From assembly GCA_965116685.1 (NCBI GenBank), contig OZ220707.1, positions 3,534,001 to 3,598,000 of the forward strand: a stretch of 64,000 nt of DNA, in the 5' to 3' direction. The notes beneath the pieces were generated by a model, which had not been told where the DNA came from, searched no databases, and saw only the letters and a list, made by a program, of their open reading frames with translations. The DNA is from Bin80 sp965116685. Lineage in GTDB: Bacteria > Bacteroidota > Rhodothermia > Rhodothermales > Bin80. Position numbers and translations under genes: made by a program. Below are positions 19,945 through 30,000 of the stretch, in pieces (within the stretch, counting starts at the first letter, position 1; the number at the start of each line of letters is the position of its first letter).

Positions 19945-21147
19945 ATGCGGCCATCCACTCGCTCTTCTCCTTCTCCGCCACTGACGGCAGCATTCGACCG
20001 TGGTCCTGCCAAGTATTTTCATGGGAGGAAGCAGGTGCTGAGCGATTTCAATGAACTTACGGAGCGTGCGGTGCAGGCGAAGTCTGGCACGACCTTCCTG
20101 ATCCAGGGTGCACCCGGCGCGGGCAAGAGCGCCCTGCTTGAAGAATGTGAAAAACGGGCACGAGAGAATGGATGGGAGACTGCAAAGATTCAACCGGAGG
20201 CCTTTTGGGATCCAGACGCATTGCGTGATTTCCTTGGTTCGGGAAATTTTCTCTGGTCTACATTCAGATCTCTAAAAATCGGAGTTTCAGAGGTGTCGGT
20301 TACAGTTGGCAGGGATAGTAGGACAATAAGAAAAATTCTTCAAAAAGGAAAGCAGCCCTTACTCCTCGTTTTGGACGAAGCACAAAGATTGAAGACGTCC
20401 CCGCACCCGCCAGATGATTGAGGTGCAAACCTCGAAGCCATGCTGGACGAGATTCACAACGGGCAATTAAACAGACCCGTTGTTCTGGTCGCGGCAGGGC
20501 TGGGAACGACAGTGGATGCCTTTAAATCGCTGGGGATTTCGAGGTTTTCAAAGAAATATCTGATAGAACTAGGAGCGTTGAGTAAGGAAGCGGAACGTGC
20601 GGTCATCCACGATTGGCTTACAAAGGAAGGGAAGGCGAAAGGGGATCCCGTGCCATGGGTGGATGCCATTGCTCAGAAAACGCATGGTTGGCCTCAGCAT
20701 ATCTTATCGTATGTGGATCCCGCGCTGGAACAACTGGAGGCAGACAACAGGGTCATGACCGCAGATGGGTTGAATGCCGTATTGGAAGCAGGGCATGGCT
20801 TTCGGTTGGCGTATTACGAAAACCGGGCGCGCGGTTTCACCGGGGAATATCGTCATTGTCTGGCAAGAGTATTCGTAGATATTCCTTTAGGAGAAAGCAC
20901 AACCCACAAGGTTATCATGGCCTCCCTAATCCAGGAGTACGGTGAAACGAAAGCGGAAAAACTATTCCGATTGGGGTTAGAAAAGGGGTTGCTCGACGAG
21001 CGGCGCGGAAATTATGCGATCCCGATTCCCTCGATGCAGGATTGGCTGGTGACCAATTACGCCCACATCCAAACCAAATCTCCGCCGGAGACGATGAAAG
21101 TTCCCCGGTCTCCTGGTAGGAATCCGGGGATGGATTTAGGTCGCTGA
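19945..21147 (+). pseudogene. AAA-type ATPase interrupted by an in-frame TGA
   Basis: The N-terminal half has Walker A QGAPGAGKSALLEE and Walker B LLLVLDEAQRLK. A TGA at 20419-20421 follows, and the same frame continues at once with LEAMLDEIHNGQLNRPVVLV, AAGLGTT and a helical C-terminal region to 21147. Nothing else is broken, so this is one nonsense change in a ~400-aa protein. The fold suggests an AAA_16/Orc1-like ATPase of unknown function. Start at 19945 (MRPSTRSS) or 19906. Two shorter products could still be made if the internal ATG at 20440 is used. It adjoins the methyltransferase remnant, hinting at a decayed defence or mobile island. Confidence 0.7.
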
Positions 21148-21428
21148 ACGCCCATTCCCGTCCTGATATAGGGGGATGTTTAGCGGGCCCGAAATGCCCA
21201 TCCTTTTGTTGTGCGAGGGCTATCCCGTCAATGCTTCCACCAGACCGACTGGGTCTCCCCTTTCTGCTCCCAGACCCCCCTTCGCTCACACCGTTCCGCC
21301 CCACTTGCTGCCCCCTGTGGTGGAGACTGGGTACAGGAATCATTTCATGATTATCTTGGCCATGAGGCAATAAAATCGCTGAATGTTGAGCCGAAATTGG
21401 GCAGTTTTATATTAAGCCGGGTACTCAA

Positions 21429-22715
21429 TCAGTACTGGTGAAATGCCTGCGAGACAAAGTGAAGCACGACCGGAAGGCTGTCACGCCAGTAGGTCCATGT
21501 GTGGCCACCGTCTCGAATACGGAATTCGTGTGGGATTTCACGTTTTCGAAGCTCGATGTGGGCAAGCGAATTGCCTTCATACAGAAAATCATCATCACCA
21601 CAATCGATAAACCATCGAACGGATCGCAGGCCATCTTCGGGTAGCGTACGGATTAGCTCAACAGCATTGTGTCTTCTGACGTATTCCTCAATTGCATCAT
21701 CTGAGATGCCCGATAGGTTGTTTCCCCAGCGCTGCATTACGCTTTTGTATTCCTCAGCTGAACTTGGTCCGACCCATGCGCTCAGTGGGGCGGCGGATGA
21801 AAAAAGCTCAGGACGGCGGAGTGCATAAATAAACGAGCCTCCTCCGCCCATGGAGAGGCCGGCAACGGCGCGATATCGTTTCTCGGGTTTAATCCGAAAC
21901 CGCTCTTCTACATGGGGGATCAGTTCCTCAAAAAAGAAATCCTCGTAGCGCCATGAATCGGTGACGTCATTGAAATACCCTCGCACTCCCGTATTAGCAT
22001 CCGGCATGACGATAACCATTGGGGTTGCCTTTCCTTCTCTAATGGCTTTATCTGCGATATGCCGGACTTCACCAAACTGAATCCATCCAGTCTGATCGTC
22101 TCCTGCACCATGCAGCAGATATAGTGCGGGGTAGCTGCGTTCGCTTGTGTGATAATCGGGTGGGAGATAGACGGCAAATTTCCGTTCCGAATCTAAGATT
22201 TGACTTTGCATGGTCAATTGGTCATGGACCGTGCTGTGTTGTGCGAGGGTACTACTAGGGATCGCTACCAAAAGCAGTACCAATACAGCAGCACTCCCAG
22301 CAGTTTTTCCAGCAAACCTGTAATCAATGCTATATTTTCCTGGGCCAATCAGGAACTTGCCGGCGCAGACAAAGAAATTCTTGAAAGCATGTGCCGGATC
22401 ACCAGATCCAGTGATGGAAAGTGTCAGCGTTGCTACAAGCATGGTGAGTCCCAGCATCACAAGTGCGGGGCGATAGAAGAGTCCGAGAATGACACAGATG
22501 GCTCCGATTGACTCGGCAAAAGCAGCCAGAAATCCAAAGAAGGTGTGTCCAAAGTCAATCCCAAAGACCTGCATTGACTGGCCGACGGAGTTCCATACCT
22601 TCGGGCCTCCCATCAATTTATCCCAGCCGTGGAAGATCAGCATACCAAGGCCGAACCCTATCCGCAAGATGAGTAGTCCCAAATCGGTGTGTTTGCTCAG
22701 TTTAGTCCAAATCAT
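21429..22715 (-). CDS. DoxX-like membrane domain fused to a secreted esterase
   Basis: Residues 1-125 form four hydrophobic helices with the DoxX pattern (LILRIGFGLGMLIFHGWDKL, ESIGAICVILGLFYRPA). Residues about 137-159 look like an embedded signal peptide (SAAVLVLLLVAIPSSTLAQ). Residues 165-428 form an alpha/beta hydrolase of the esterase-D/feruloyl-esterase type with YLLHGAGDD, nucleophile Ser288 in GLSMGG, Asp375/376 in DCGDDDF and His405 in GGHTW. The catalytic triad looks complete. The reading frame is continuous, so the protein would be a membrane-anchored periplasmic esterase. The substrate is unknown. A sequencing artefact joining two genes cannot be excluded. Confidence 0.75.
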   Translation of the reverse strand: MIWTKLSKHTDLGLLILRIGFGLGMLIFHGWDKLMGGPKVWNSVGQSMQVFGIDFGHTFFGFLAAFAESIGAICVILGLFYRPALVMLGLTMLVATLTLSITGSGDPAHAFKNFFVCAGKFLIGPGKYSIDYRFAGKTAGSAAVLVLLLVAIPSSTLAQHSTVHDQLTMQSQILDSERKFAVYLPPDYHTSERSYPALYLLHGAGDDQTGWIQFGEVRHIADKAIREGKATPMVIVMPDANTGVRGYFNDVTDSWRYEDFFFEELIPHVEERFRIKPEKRYRAVAGLSMGGGGSFIYALRRPELFSSAAPLSAWVGPSSAEEYKSVMQRWGNNLSGISDDAIEEYVRRHNAVELIRTLPEDGLRSVRWFIDCGDDDFLYEGNSLAHIELRKREIPHEFRIRDGGHTWTYWRDSLPVVLHFVSQAFHQY

Positions 22716-22977
22716 ATTTCTGAATGAGTATTGTTACAAGAGACACAAGTTAAGCACTGGAGTAGATATCGAGGCTTGATTTGTTTGGCCACACTATATG
22801 CAGGAGTGCCCCGCATCGTGATCCGAAACAAACAGATGTAAACTTGAAAATCCACGAGCACAAAATTGCGATTTGAGACAAAGAGATAGGTCTCATTCCA
22901 TAGTTAGGGGCAAATGAGGCGCCTGCCTCCTATCTCTGCGTATTCGTTACCGTGAACAACAACGAAGTAGAAAACAA

Positions 22978-24315
22978 TTGCCGTTCGTATTAGGTTACAT
23001 GGACATGGCATTCGTCAATATCGGAATGGAAATTAAAAAGACGAAAGGTTCTGTTACAAGCGGCCGTACGGCGGGTAAAAAAACATTCAAGTGGGTGTTT
23101 AAGAATCAATTTCGGAGTGGGGCCTACGGCTGGAAGGGATCTCGGTTGGCTTGTCAGCGTGTTCGAGAGGCAGTTTCCGAGATCAAAAAGGTCGCAAGAA
23201 AAAACCATGGTCTTGCAGCAGAAGGTGCGATTTGTCTGATTGAAAAGCTATCGCCTGCTCTGCAAAATGTGAACACTTCCAGTGGTTCTCTGGGGTCCCC
23301 GGTGGGCAAGGCACTTGATGAGATGATTCCGTTGATCATCCATGCTCCGTCTGATGCGAAAACCCGCGACAAATGGCTCAAACGCTTATGGGATGCCTTC
23401 GAGGATGACGACATCGGTTACCTAGAGCCAGTGGGTGATCGTTGGGGAGAACTATGCGGATCTGTCAAAGTAGCCAATCAGTGGGCGGAGGAGTTGGTGC
23501 CAACCGTGAGACTATGTTGGACCGATCCGAATCCAGGCGGCTATTTTCACGGTACAACGGCGTGCCTGTCCTGCCTGTTGATGGCCGGACGCTGCCAAGA
23601 TGTGTTGGACCTGCTGGCGTTGGGCGGTAACCCGAGCTGGCACTATCGCCGCTATGGTGTTAAGGCATTGATGGCGATGGGCAAGGAATCGGAAGCACTG
23701 GAATATGCCGAGGCATCCAGAGGCCCAAATCTGCCAGACTGGGTCATTGATCAGGCTTGCGAAGAAGTCCTGATCTCCTCTGGCCTGCATGATGAAGCCT
23801 ATCGGAGTTATGGTCTGTTGATGGACCGAGGCAATTCATACCTAGCGAGGTTTCGCGCCTTGGCAAAACGCTACCCCATGAGGGCACCGGCAGAGATCCT
23901 TACGGATCTGGTCAAGACCACTCCAGGAGAAGAGGGTAAGTGGTTTGCCACCGCTAAGAGTCTGAAATTTTATGACTTCGCATTGAAACTCGCGAACCAG
24001 AGCCCTTGTGAGCCAAAGACATTGACCCGTGCGGCAAAAAATTCTCTTGAGTCGGCGCCTGGGTTTGCATTCGGTTCTGCATTATCTGCACTTCGATGGC
24101 TGAATGAAGGCTGGGGATACGAAGTAACCACAAGGGATGTAATAGATGCCTATGATCTGATATTGGAAGCCGCCGCCAAATTGGACATTGACAATGTGCC
24201 AGACAAAATTCGTACTATGCTTGAGCAGAGAAAGGGTATTGGTAATGATTTCGTTCGGTATTCTTTGTCACACAGGCTCCGCATCCCAGAGCCTCCTCAT
24301 GATGATCGGCGTTGA
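22978..24315 (+). CDS. Conserved helical-repeat protein of unknown function
   Basis: I recognise the general sequence pattern from conserved hypothetical proteins but no named function. The 445-aa product has a basic N-terminus (KKTFKWVFKNQFRSGAYGWKGSRLA). Helix-pair segments follow that resemble TPR/ARM-type repeats: GRCQDVLDLLALGG, GKESEALEYAEAS and GLHDEAYRSYGLLM. A block YFHGTTACLSCLLMAG is striking. No signal peptide, membrane segment or catalytic motif is seen. The start is uncertain: ATGs at 22978, 22999 and 23026 are in frame and none has a clear ribosome site. It is isolated between the DoxX gene (divergent) and an intron relic. Confidence 0.6.
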   Translation: MPFVLGYMDMAFVNIGMEIKKTKGSVTSGRTAGKKTFKWVFKNQFRSGAYGWKGSRLACQRVREAVSEIKKVARKNHGLAAEGAICLIEKLSPALQNVNTSSGSLGSPVGKALDEMIPLIIHAPSDAKTRDKWLKRLWDAFEDDDIGYLEPVGDRWGELCGSVKVANQWAEELVPTVRLCWTDPNPGGYFHGTTACLSCLLMAGRCQDVLDLLALGGNPSWHYRRYGVKALMAMGKESEALEYAEASRGPNLPDWVIDQACEEVLISSGLHDEAYRSYGLLMDRGNSYLARFRALAKRYPMRAPAEILTDLVKTTPGEEGKWFATAKSLKFYDFALKLANQSPCEPKTLTRAAKNSLESAPGFAFGSALSALRWLNEGWGYEVTTRDVIDAYDLILEAAAKLDIDNVPDKIRTMLEQRKGIGNDFVRYSLSHRLRIPEPPHDDRR

Positions 24316-24417
24316 ACCATGAGCGATTTCAATTGCTGATAACGCCCCCCACTACTTTGCCGAACGGTAAGGTCTGGCGGTAAGACAGAAACAATACGGG
24401 GTGCTGGAAAGGTTCTG

Positions 24418-24612
24418 CTCAGCATTGACGAACATCTTATCCGGTGGGTGATGCGGAAGTATAAGCGCTTCCGTAGACATTGGAAGAGATCATGTCGATG
24501 GTTAAGGAAGATTGCACGTCAAAATTCTGGTCTATTCGTGCATTGGGCGTTTCTTTATGGTTCACCTTTGTTCAATTCCAAACGGCTGCATGGTAAGAGC
24601 CGCGTGAGTTGA
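24418..24612 (+). pseudogene. Group II intron maturase, C-terminal fragment
   Basis: A 64-codon open stretch reads LSIDEHLIRWVMRKYKRFRR and ends GSPLFNSKRLHGKSRVS, the pattern of the extreme C-terminus of group II intron-encoded proteins. The start and all RT domains are missing. It runs directly into a domain V-like hairpin. It belongs to a different intron from that at 381-6603, since the sequences do not match. Nothing coding is evident between 24316 and 24417. Confidence 0.8.
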
Positions 24613-24651
24613 GAGGCTCATGCGCGGTTCTGTGAGAGCCGGGGGGTGAAA
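24597..24651 (+). ncRNA. Group II intron domain V and start of domain VI (truncated by IS4)
   Basis: GAGCCGCGTGAG ... CTCATGCGCGGTTCT at 24597-24631 folds as a 34-nt domain V-like hairpin. The following GAGAGCCGGGGGGTGAAA should open domain VI, but an IS4 end starts at 24652 and the intron 3' end is lost. Confidence 0.75.
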
Positions 24652-25613
24652 TCCCATAAGCGTTAACTTGTTTTGAAATTGATTATATTAGGGTGTTTCT
24701 ACATGGTAATTTTCGTGATTTTAGGATACTGAATTCTATCTAATTCGTAGACTTAACCGAGATGATCATGTTTGTTCTGGAATGCTATTTCTCCTGAACC
24801 TCTTGCAAAACTCTCTCGTTTGGAGGCAATTATTGCTCTGGGAGTGTCTATGGACATATTTTTCGGGTTGTAGAAGAGTTTTGCACGAACCTCGCCTGTG
24901 TATGATTTTGTGAGAGACATCTGTGACGAATCATTCAACCATTGTAATCAAATGAAGGGAACCGTGATCCGCGCCCCTGCGGAAGAGGATTGGGAAGTCT
25001 TGGTCTCATTTTTACCGAAAAACTGGCAAGAGTTGGCCGAGGAATCTGGTGCCTCACGTGGCTTACGTAAGGATAAGTCGCCGGAAAGTCTACTTCGCAC
25101 TTTATTGCTGCATTTGGGCTGTGGTCACTCATTACGGGAGACGGTCGTACGAGCCCGTCAGGCACAAATTGCGGATCTATCTGCAGTCGCATTGTTCAAG
25201 CGTCTGAAGAAGTCTCGTGCATGGCTGCGTTTGATGTGTATCGCGTTGTTTCAGGAGCATGGGGTTGGGATATCGGCGGGAATGGGACGTCAAATGCGTG
25301 CGTTTGACGCGACTCACATTCGCGAGTCAGGACGTACGGGATCTTTGTGGAGACTGCACTACAGCATGACACTACCTGCGCTGGGCTGTGATTTTTTCAA
25401 TTTGACTGCGACGAAAGGAAAAGGGACCGGCGAATCCTTTAAACAATTTCCGATTCAGGCAAACGACTATATTTTGGCGGACCGGGGCTATTCAACCCTT
25501 GCGGGAATCCAGCATGTAACGGAATCTGGTGGCTATGTGACGGTGCGGGTCAATACCGGCACTTTGCAATTTGAGACGAAGCCAGGCCAGCCGTTTGATT
25601 TATTGGCATCCGT
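24652..25613 (+). mobile_element. IS4-family element, copy 2, 3'-truncated
   Basis: It is nearly identical to 4504-5467 of copy 1, beginning with the same TCCCATAAGCG terminus. Homology stops after GCATCCGT at 25613, where an IS256-like fragment begins. No right terminus is found downstream, so no target duplication can be shown. Confidence 0.88.
24898..25613 (+). pseudogene. IS4-family transposase, copy 2, C-terminally truncated
   Basis: This copy retains the frame that copy 1 lost (HYSMTLPALGCDFFNLTATKG), showing where the 2-base deletion of copy 1 lies. It contains the first two catalytic Asp motifs (RAFDATHIRES, ILADRGYS) but lacks the YRLRW/Glu region. The apparent ORF continues to 25845 only by reading into unrelated antisense sequence. 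Confidence 0.85.
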
Positions 25614-26558
25614 CTCCAGGAGCAATAGTGCAATCTGGGCGCGGCGCGAGTCTGGCGGCAGCCAGTGGCGAACCCCTCGCAAACGCTGGTTCAGGTGCTG
25701 GGCAACACGCACGATGCAACGGGTGCTGCGCAAACTGGAACTCAGCTTCTGCGCCAGTCCACTGCGGTGCACGGTCAAGGTCTGCTCCAGATCCTGCAGC
25801 AACCATTGGGCGGCGGAACGATTGGAGTGCTTCAGCTCGGCATGAATCTGCATCAGGGCGGTATGGGCCTGTGCGGCCTCCGGAAGTGCAAAGGCGCGGG
25901 TGATGGCCCCGCGAATCCGCAGTCGGTCGGCCTCGGACAGATAGCTGATGACGCGCTCGCGCTTGTGCATCTGGCAGTACTGCAGACGAACCTGCGGACC
26001 CAAACACTCGGTGAGTATCGGCGAAAGCGCTGCCGTTCCAGGAGTGACACAAAGTAGGCCCCGCTTCACACAGAGTCCGCGGTCCAGCAGGTCCTGGAAT
26101 AACTGCTGCATCGCAGCAAGGTCCTGCAGAGAGGCTTCTGCAAAGCCCAGAATCCGGTGATAACCTTCCATGGTCGCAGCTGTGCAGAGCACCAGTGGAC
26201 GTCCCCATAGATGGACCGCATCCACCCACACCACCACCACCGCTTCCTGGCGTAAGGGACGGGTCTCAAACACCTGGAGCGCTTCCATCCGAACCGCATG
26301 CAGAGCCGCCTCATCCCCGTAGTCGGACAATGCAATCACCTCGAATGCCGCACCGGCAGGCTCTGCCTCGTCCAGAGATGCTTCCGGGGCATCTGGACCA
26401 ACCGGGGCCGGCCCGTGCAACCGCACCTCCGTATCACAGGTCAAATCCCGGATCAACTCACCCAAATGACGCAACAGCGATAGTCGCAACGATGGACCGA
26501 TCTCACCAGCATCGCCCAGCGTCGGATCCGGTTGAAAAATTTCATCAGATTGGAACAT
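25614..26558 (-). pseudogene. IS256-like (mutator) transposase, truncated at the 3' end
   Basis: From the ATG at 26558 (MFQSDEIFQPDPTL) the protein shows VVVVWVDAVHLWGRP (first Asp), a CLGPQVRLQYCQMHKRERV block like the mutator signature, and LQDLEQTLTVHRSGLAQKL. The catalytic second Asp appears replaced (CVTPGTAAL where GDGHKGL-like is usual), suggesting decay or divergence. At 25614 the frame runs without a stop into antisense IS4 sequence, so the C-terminus is missing. The in-frame extension to 26732 is IS1380 sequence. Confidence 0.65.
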
Positions 26559-26662
26559 GATTCTATCGTAAATCGTGGTATGTAAAAGGGTTGAAACTCC
26601 GAATCGACCACAATTCAAATCAAATATATTCCAACTAATTATGAAACTATGCCCTTGTTGGG

Positions 26663-26733
26663 TACGATGTGGATCCCGAGGATCGTGCAGTTGATCGGTC
26701 AAAAAGTCCAGGATTCCGGTTCGATCAATCACC
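26663..26733 (-). pseudogene. IS1380-family transposase fragment
   Basis: This 71-bp segment matches 8209-8278 of the other IS1380 relic with few differences and encodes VIDRTGILDFLTDQLHDPRD. It ends abruptly at the IS256-like sequence. Confidence 0.75.
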
Positions 26734-27053
26734 GGCCCGGTCTCCTGAAAATCAGAATAAAAAGAGGAAAACCTTAGAAAATGGGAGGAAATTCAGTCAC
26801 AAACGAGTACGGTAGCTGCGCAACGGCTCCCCTTTTTCTTTTGTCTTGTTATCCAAGAAAGCCGAAGCATTGCATGAATATGGCATCCGCATCCAAGAAA
26901 GCCGAAGCATTGCATGAATATGGATCTCCAATCAAAATCTACATGATCAGCGGTTTGTTGCAGCGTGGCCCTGCAAAATTTCATACGTTTTGTAGCATGG
27001 AAGAGGTGTGTGAAACTTTCTTTTTCAAACGAGTCTTTTCCAGTACAGGCGTG
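26734..27053. other. Intergenic region downstream of the giant adhesin gene
   Basis: No supported gene. It contains a 33-bp duplication with a 40-bp period (26851-26923). I see no strong terminator hairpin with a U-tract for the adhesin gene. Confidence 0.5.
26851..26923. repeat. 33-bp direct repeat, 40-bp period, two copies
   Basis: The unit begins ATCCAAGAAAGCCGAAGC and ends GCATGAATATGG. Copies are at 26851-26883 and 26891-26923, separated by CATCCGC. They are identical by eye. Confidence 0.95.
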
Positions 27054-30000
27054 CTATCTCTTGGGCTTCGTTGTGGCGGTTGCCGATCTCCCAATGCTCA
27101 AACCGAACCCGGGGCCGCCGGACACACCGCTGTAGCTGCCCTGCATGTCCAGGCTGAGGCCACCGGACAGACGGACGGTGTAGCTGGCTCGTGCGTCGAG
27201 GGTCCAGCGGTCCGCACCCGGCCCGCCGTGATGCATACCCCCACCGAGCGGACCGCGCAGGAGCGCGCCGCTGGCGCGGGCCGAGTCCCCCCAGCGCGGG
27301 GAGACCGAGAGCGAGAAGCCATCTCGCCTCCCGAGTACGAGGGTCACCGCTGCTCCGCGCTCGCGGTAGCCCTCGGCCGAGTGATGGGCGAGCATGCGGG
27401 CCTGCGCGTCAAGGCGCACAATGCCGAGGATGGCCCGTAGGCCTCCGCCAACCTCAATACCGACGCCGGTCTGGCCCGCACCGCCGTCGCGTCGCAAATG
27501 CACTGTTCCAGACGGCGTTAGTTCCGCGCTGCCGAGGCGGACGGGCAGCGACAGGTCGGCCCCGGCCCGTATCTGGTCGACGGCAACGTTCTGGCCATCA
27601 ATGGTCTCCACTCCCTCGCCGGTGCGGAGGCTGGCCCAGGCGGCGTCGCCCACGAGGGTGACAGTGAGCCCGGCCCGTGTGCCTAGGTTCTGTTCAAGTG
27701 CGACGAGCCCGATCCAGAGGTCGGTCGGGCTTGTGCCCCGCATCCTGGTCGCCCGCACGTTCCGGGCGTCGCCCCGGCCCGCACCGACTGATGCCCAGAC
27801 CGATGTGGACCTGCCTGTCCATCGCAGGTACGGATAGACCGCCGTCATATACTGCGTGAGCTGTCCCTCTGAAGTGCCAACGCGCCAGTCGCCCACGCCC
27901 TCGCTCCGCGAAAGCGCCACGCCGGCCAGCCATCGCTTACCGAGCTTCGTGTCAAGCCCTACATATGCGGTCAAGAGTTTTCCGTCGTGGGCGGAGTCAT
28001 GGGCGTGCGAGGACGGCGTTCCCTCGAACCTCTGGACGTCGCCCTGTCCCCACAGGGACCAGCGTCCGCGTCCAGGGCACTGGCTCCCCTCCTTGCTCTC
28101 CGATTTGCTCCAGCCAAGGAGGAAGTCTGCGGCACCCTCGCCGGACATGTCTCCTAGGAGTGCACGGGCAGGCACCGACAGGAGCTCGGTCTCCAGAGCC
28201 GTCCCTGCTGCAGACGATCCCGGTTCCACAAGCGGGCGCATGCCGCCAGCGCCTTTGCCCAGGCCGAGGGCGGCGGCTGCCGCCGAGTGGGCCCCGGTCC
28301 CGATTTGCCCGATCATCGCCGCAGCCTCCGTTCGATCCAGCGGCACTGACCGGCCCATCACCGCGAGATGGGACGCCTCGCAGGGATTCGTCTCCATCCT
28401 GCGCCCCAACGCCACGCGGATGCTCGCCAAGTGGCTCCGCGCAGTGGCTGCCAGCACGTTCGCTAGGATTGCGCGCTGCGGCCGGTCGCTCACGCCGACG
28501 CGCACGCTTTGGGTCGCGGAGAGACCCGCGGGGTCCCACGCCGTGACTGTGATCGTAGCCGAGCCGTACACGACCGGCACCAGTACCAGCACCTCGTCAG
28601 TCATTGAGATCTGCACCACGCCGGTGTCGCTCGACTGCGCGCCATAGGTCAGCGCGTCCTCTTCCACATCGCCGAAGTAAGGCGAGACATCCACATGCAC
28701 TGGATCACCGCCTTCGTCAAGGGTCTGATCGGGGATCGTCCCAACTGTCGCCGGCGCGTCGTTGACGGGCAGCACCGTCACCTCAACGGTTGCCATGTCC
28801 GTGAGGCCATCCCCATCCGAGGCTATGTAGGTGAACGAGTCGGTGCCATTGAAGTCGGCTTCCGGCGTGTAGATCACGATTCCGCTTGAGGCGAGGCGCA
28901 CCGCCCCGTGCGCCGCCGCCGTGACCGACTGGACGCGCAGCCGGTCGCCCTCCGGATCCGTGTCGTTGGTGAGTACATGGACATCCACGACTTGGTCTTC
29001 AAGCGTAGATATCTCGTCATCCGTCGCTTCGGGTGCCTCGTTGACGTCGGTCACCACGACCGCGACCTCCGTCCGCGCCTCACCCCCGAACTCATCGCTC
29101 ACGCGCACCGTCAACTCGAAGCGGTTCGGTTCGGTCTCAAAGTCTTCGCCGGGACCCACATATCTGACCACGCCGTCCCGCACACCCACCGCAAAGCGGT
29201 TCTGGTCGCCGGTTGCGAACTCGTAGGTTACCGCGTCTCCGTCGAGGTCGGAGGCCGTTACCGGGCCGAGAACGGCCGGACTCTCGCGGCCGCTCACCTT
29301 CTCGGGCAGTTCGAAGTCGTAGGCGGGCTGCCCGAACTCGGGCGGGCGGTTCACGGCCTTGACCTCTACGGTGGCCGATGCCGAGCCGCCCCGCCCATCG
29401 GTGACCTCGACGCGGATCGCCATTGTTCCGAGTTCGGCCGGGGCCGTCCAGCGCGCCACGGGCTCGTCGGCGGGTCCTGTAAAGTTGCCCTTTGGCGCAC
29501 TCCAGGCATAGGACAGCGGATCACCGTCCGTGTCCGATGCCGTGGCGGTCAGGAGAGACGAGCCGCCCGGCGACACCACGCACGGGTCGCACGACACTGT
29601 CACCGTCGGCGGACGATTGGGCGGCGGCGTCCGGTCGCGAATCGTCACCCCGACCGACGACGGGTCGCCTGGCATCAACCCATCCGGCAGAGCGCCCAGC
29701 GCCACCGTGAACGTCTCGTCGTCCCGGTCGGCGTCCTCAACCGTCGCTACGGTCCCCGTCCCGGTCGTGGAGCCAGCGGCGACCGCGATACCCGTCAGCG
29801 CGCCGTAGTCACCGGACTCGGCAGTGCCTGCCGTCAGCGTCAGTGGGATCGTCACGCCGTTCGGCAGCGCTCTGGACAGCCGGGCCGTCACCGTGGCCGA
29901 CTGCCCCTCGTCCACCGGATTGGGCGTGACCGACAGGCTCACCATCTTAGGAGCCGCCGCGTCCCAGATGGCCGTTGCCGAGACCGCCGCCGCCGGACCC

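Noticed and set aside
21148..21428. Coding sequence in the GC-rich stretch upstream of the DoxX-esterase stop
   Set aside because: Short ORFs here have no start context or recognisable motif; it looks like degraded sequence.
25533..26732. A 399-aa intact transposase ORF
   Set aside because: Its first ~58 codons come from an IS1380 fragment and leader, and its last ~27 codons are antisense IS4. Only 25614-26558 is IS256-like.
26851..26923. Possible CRISPR-like array
   Set aside because: There are only two 33-bp copies separated by 7 bp, which is a simple duplication.
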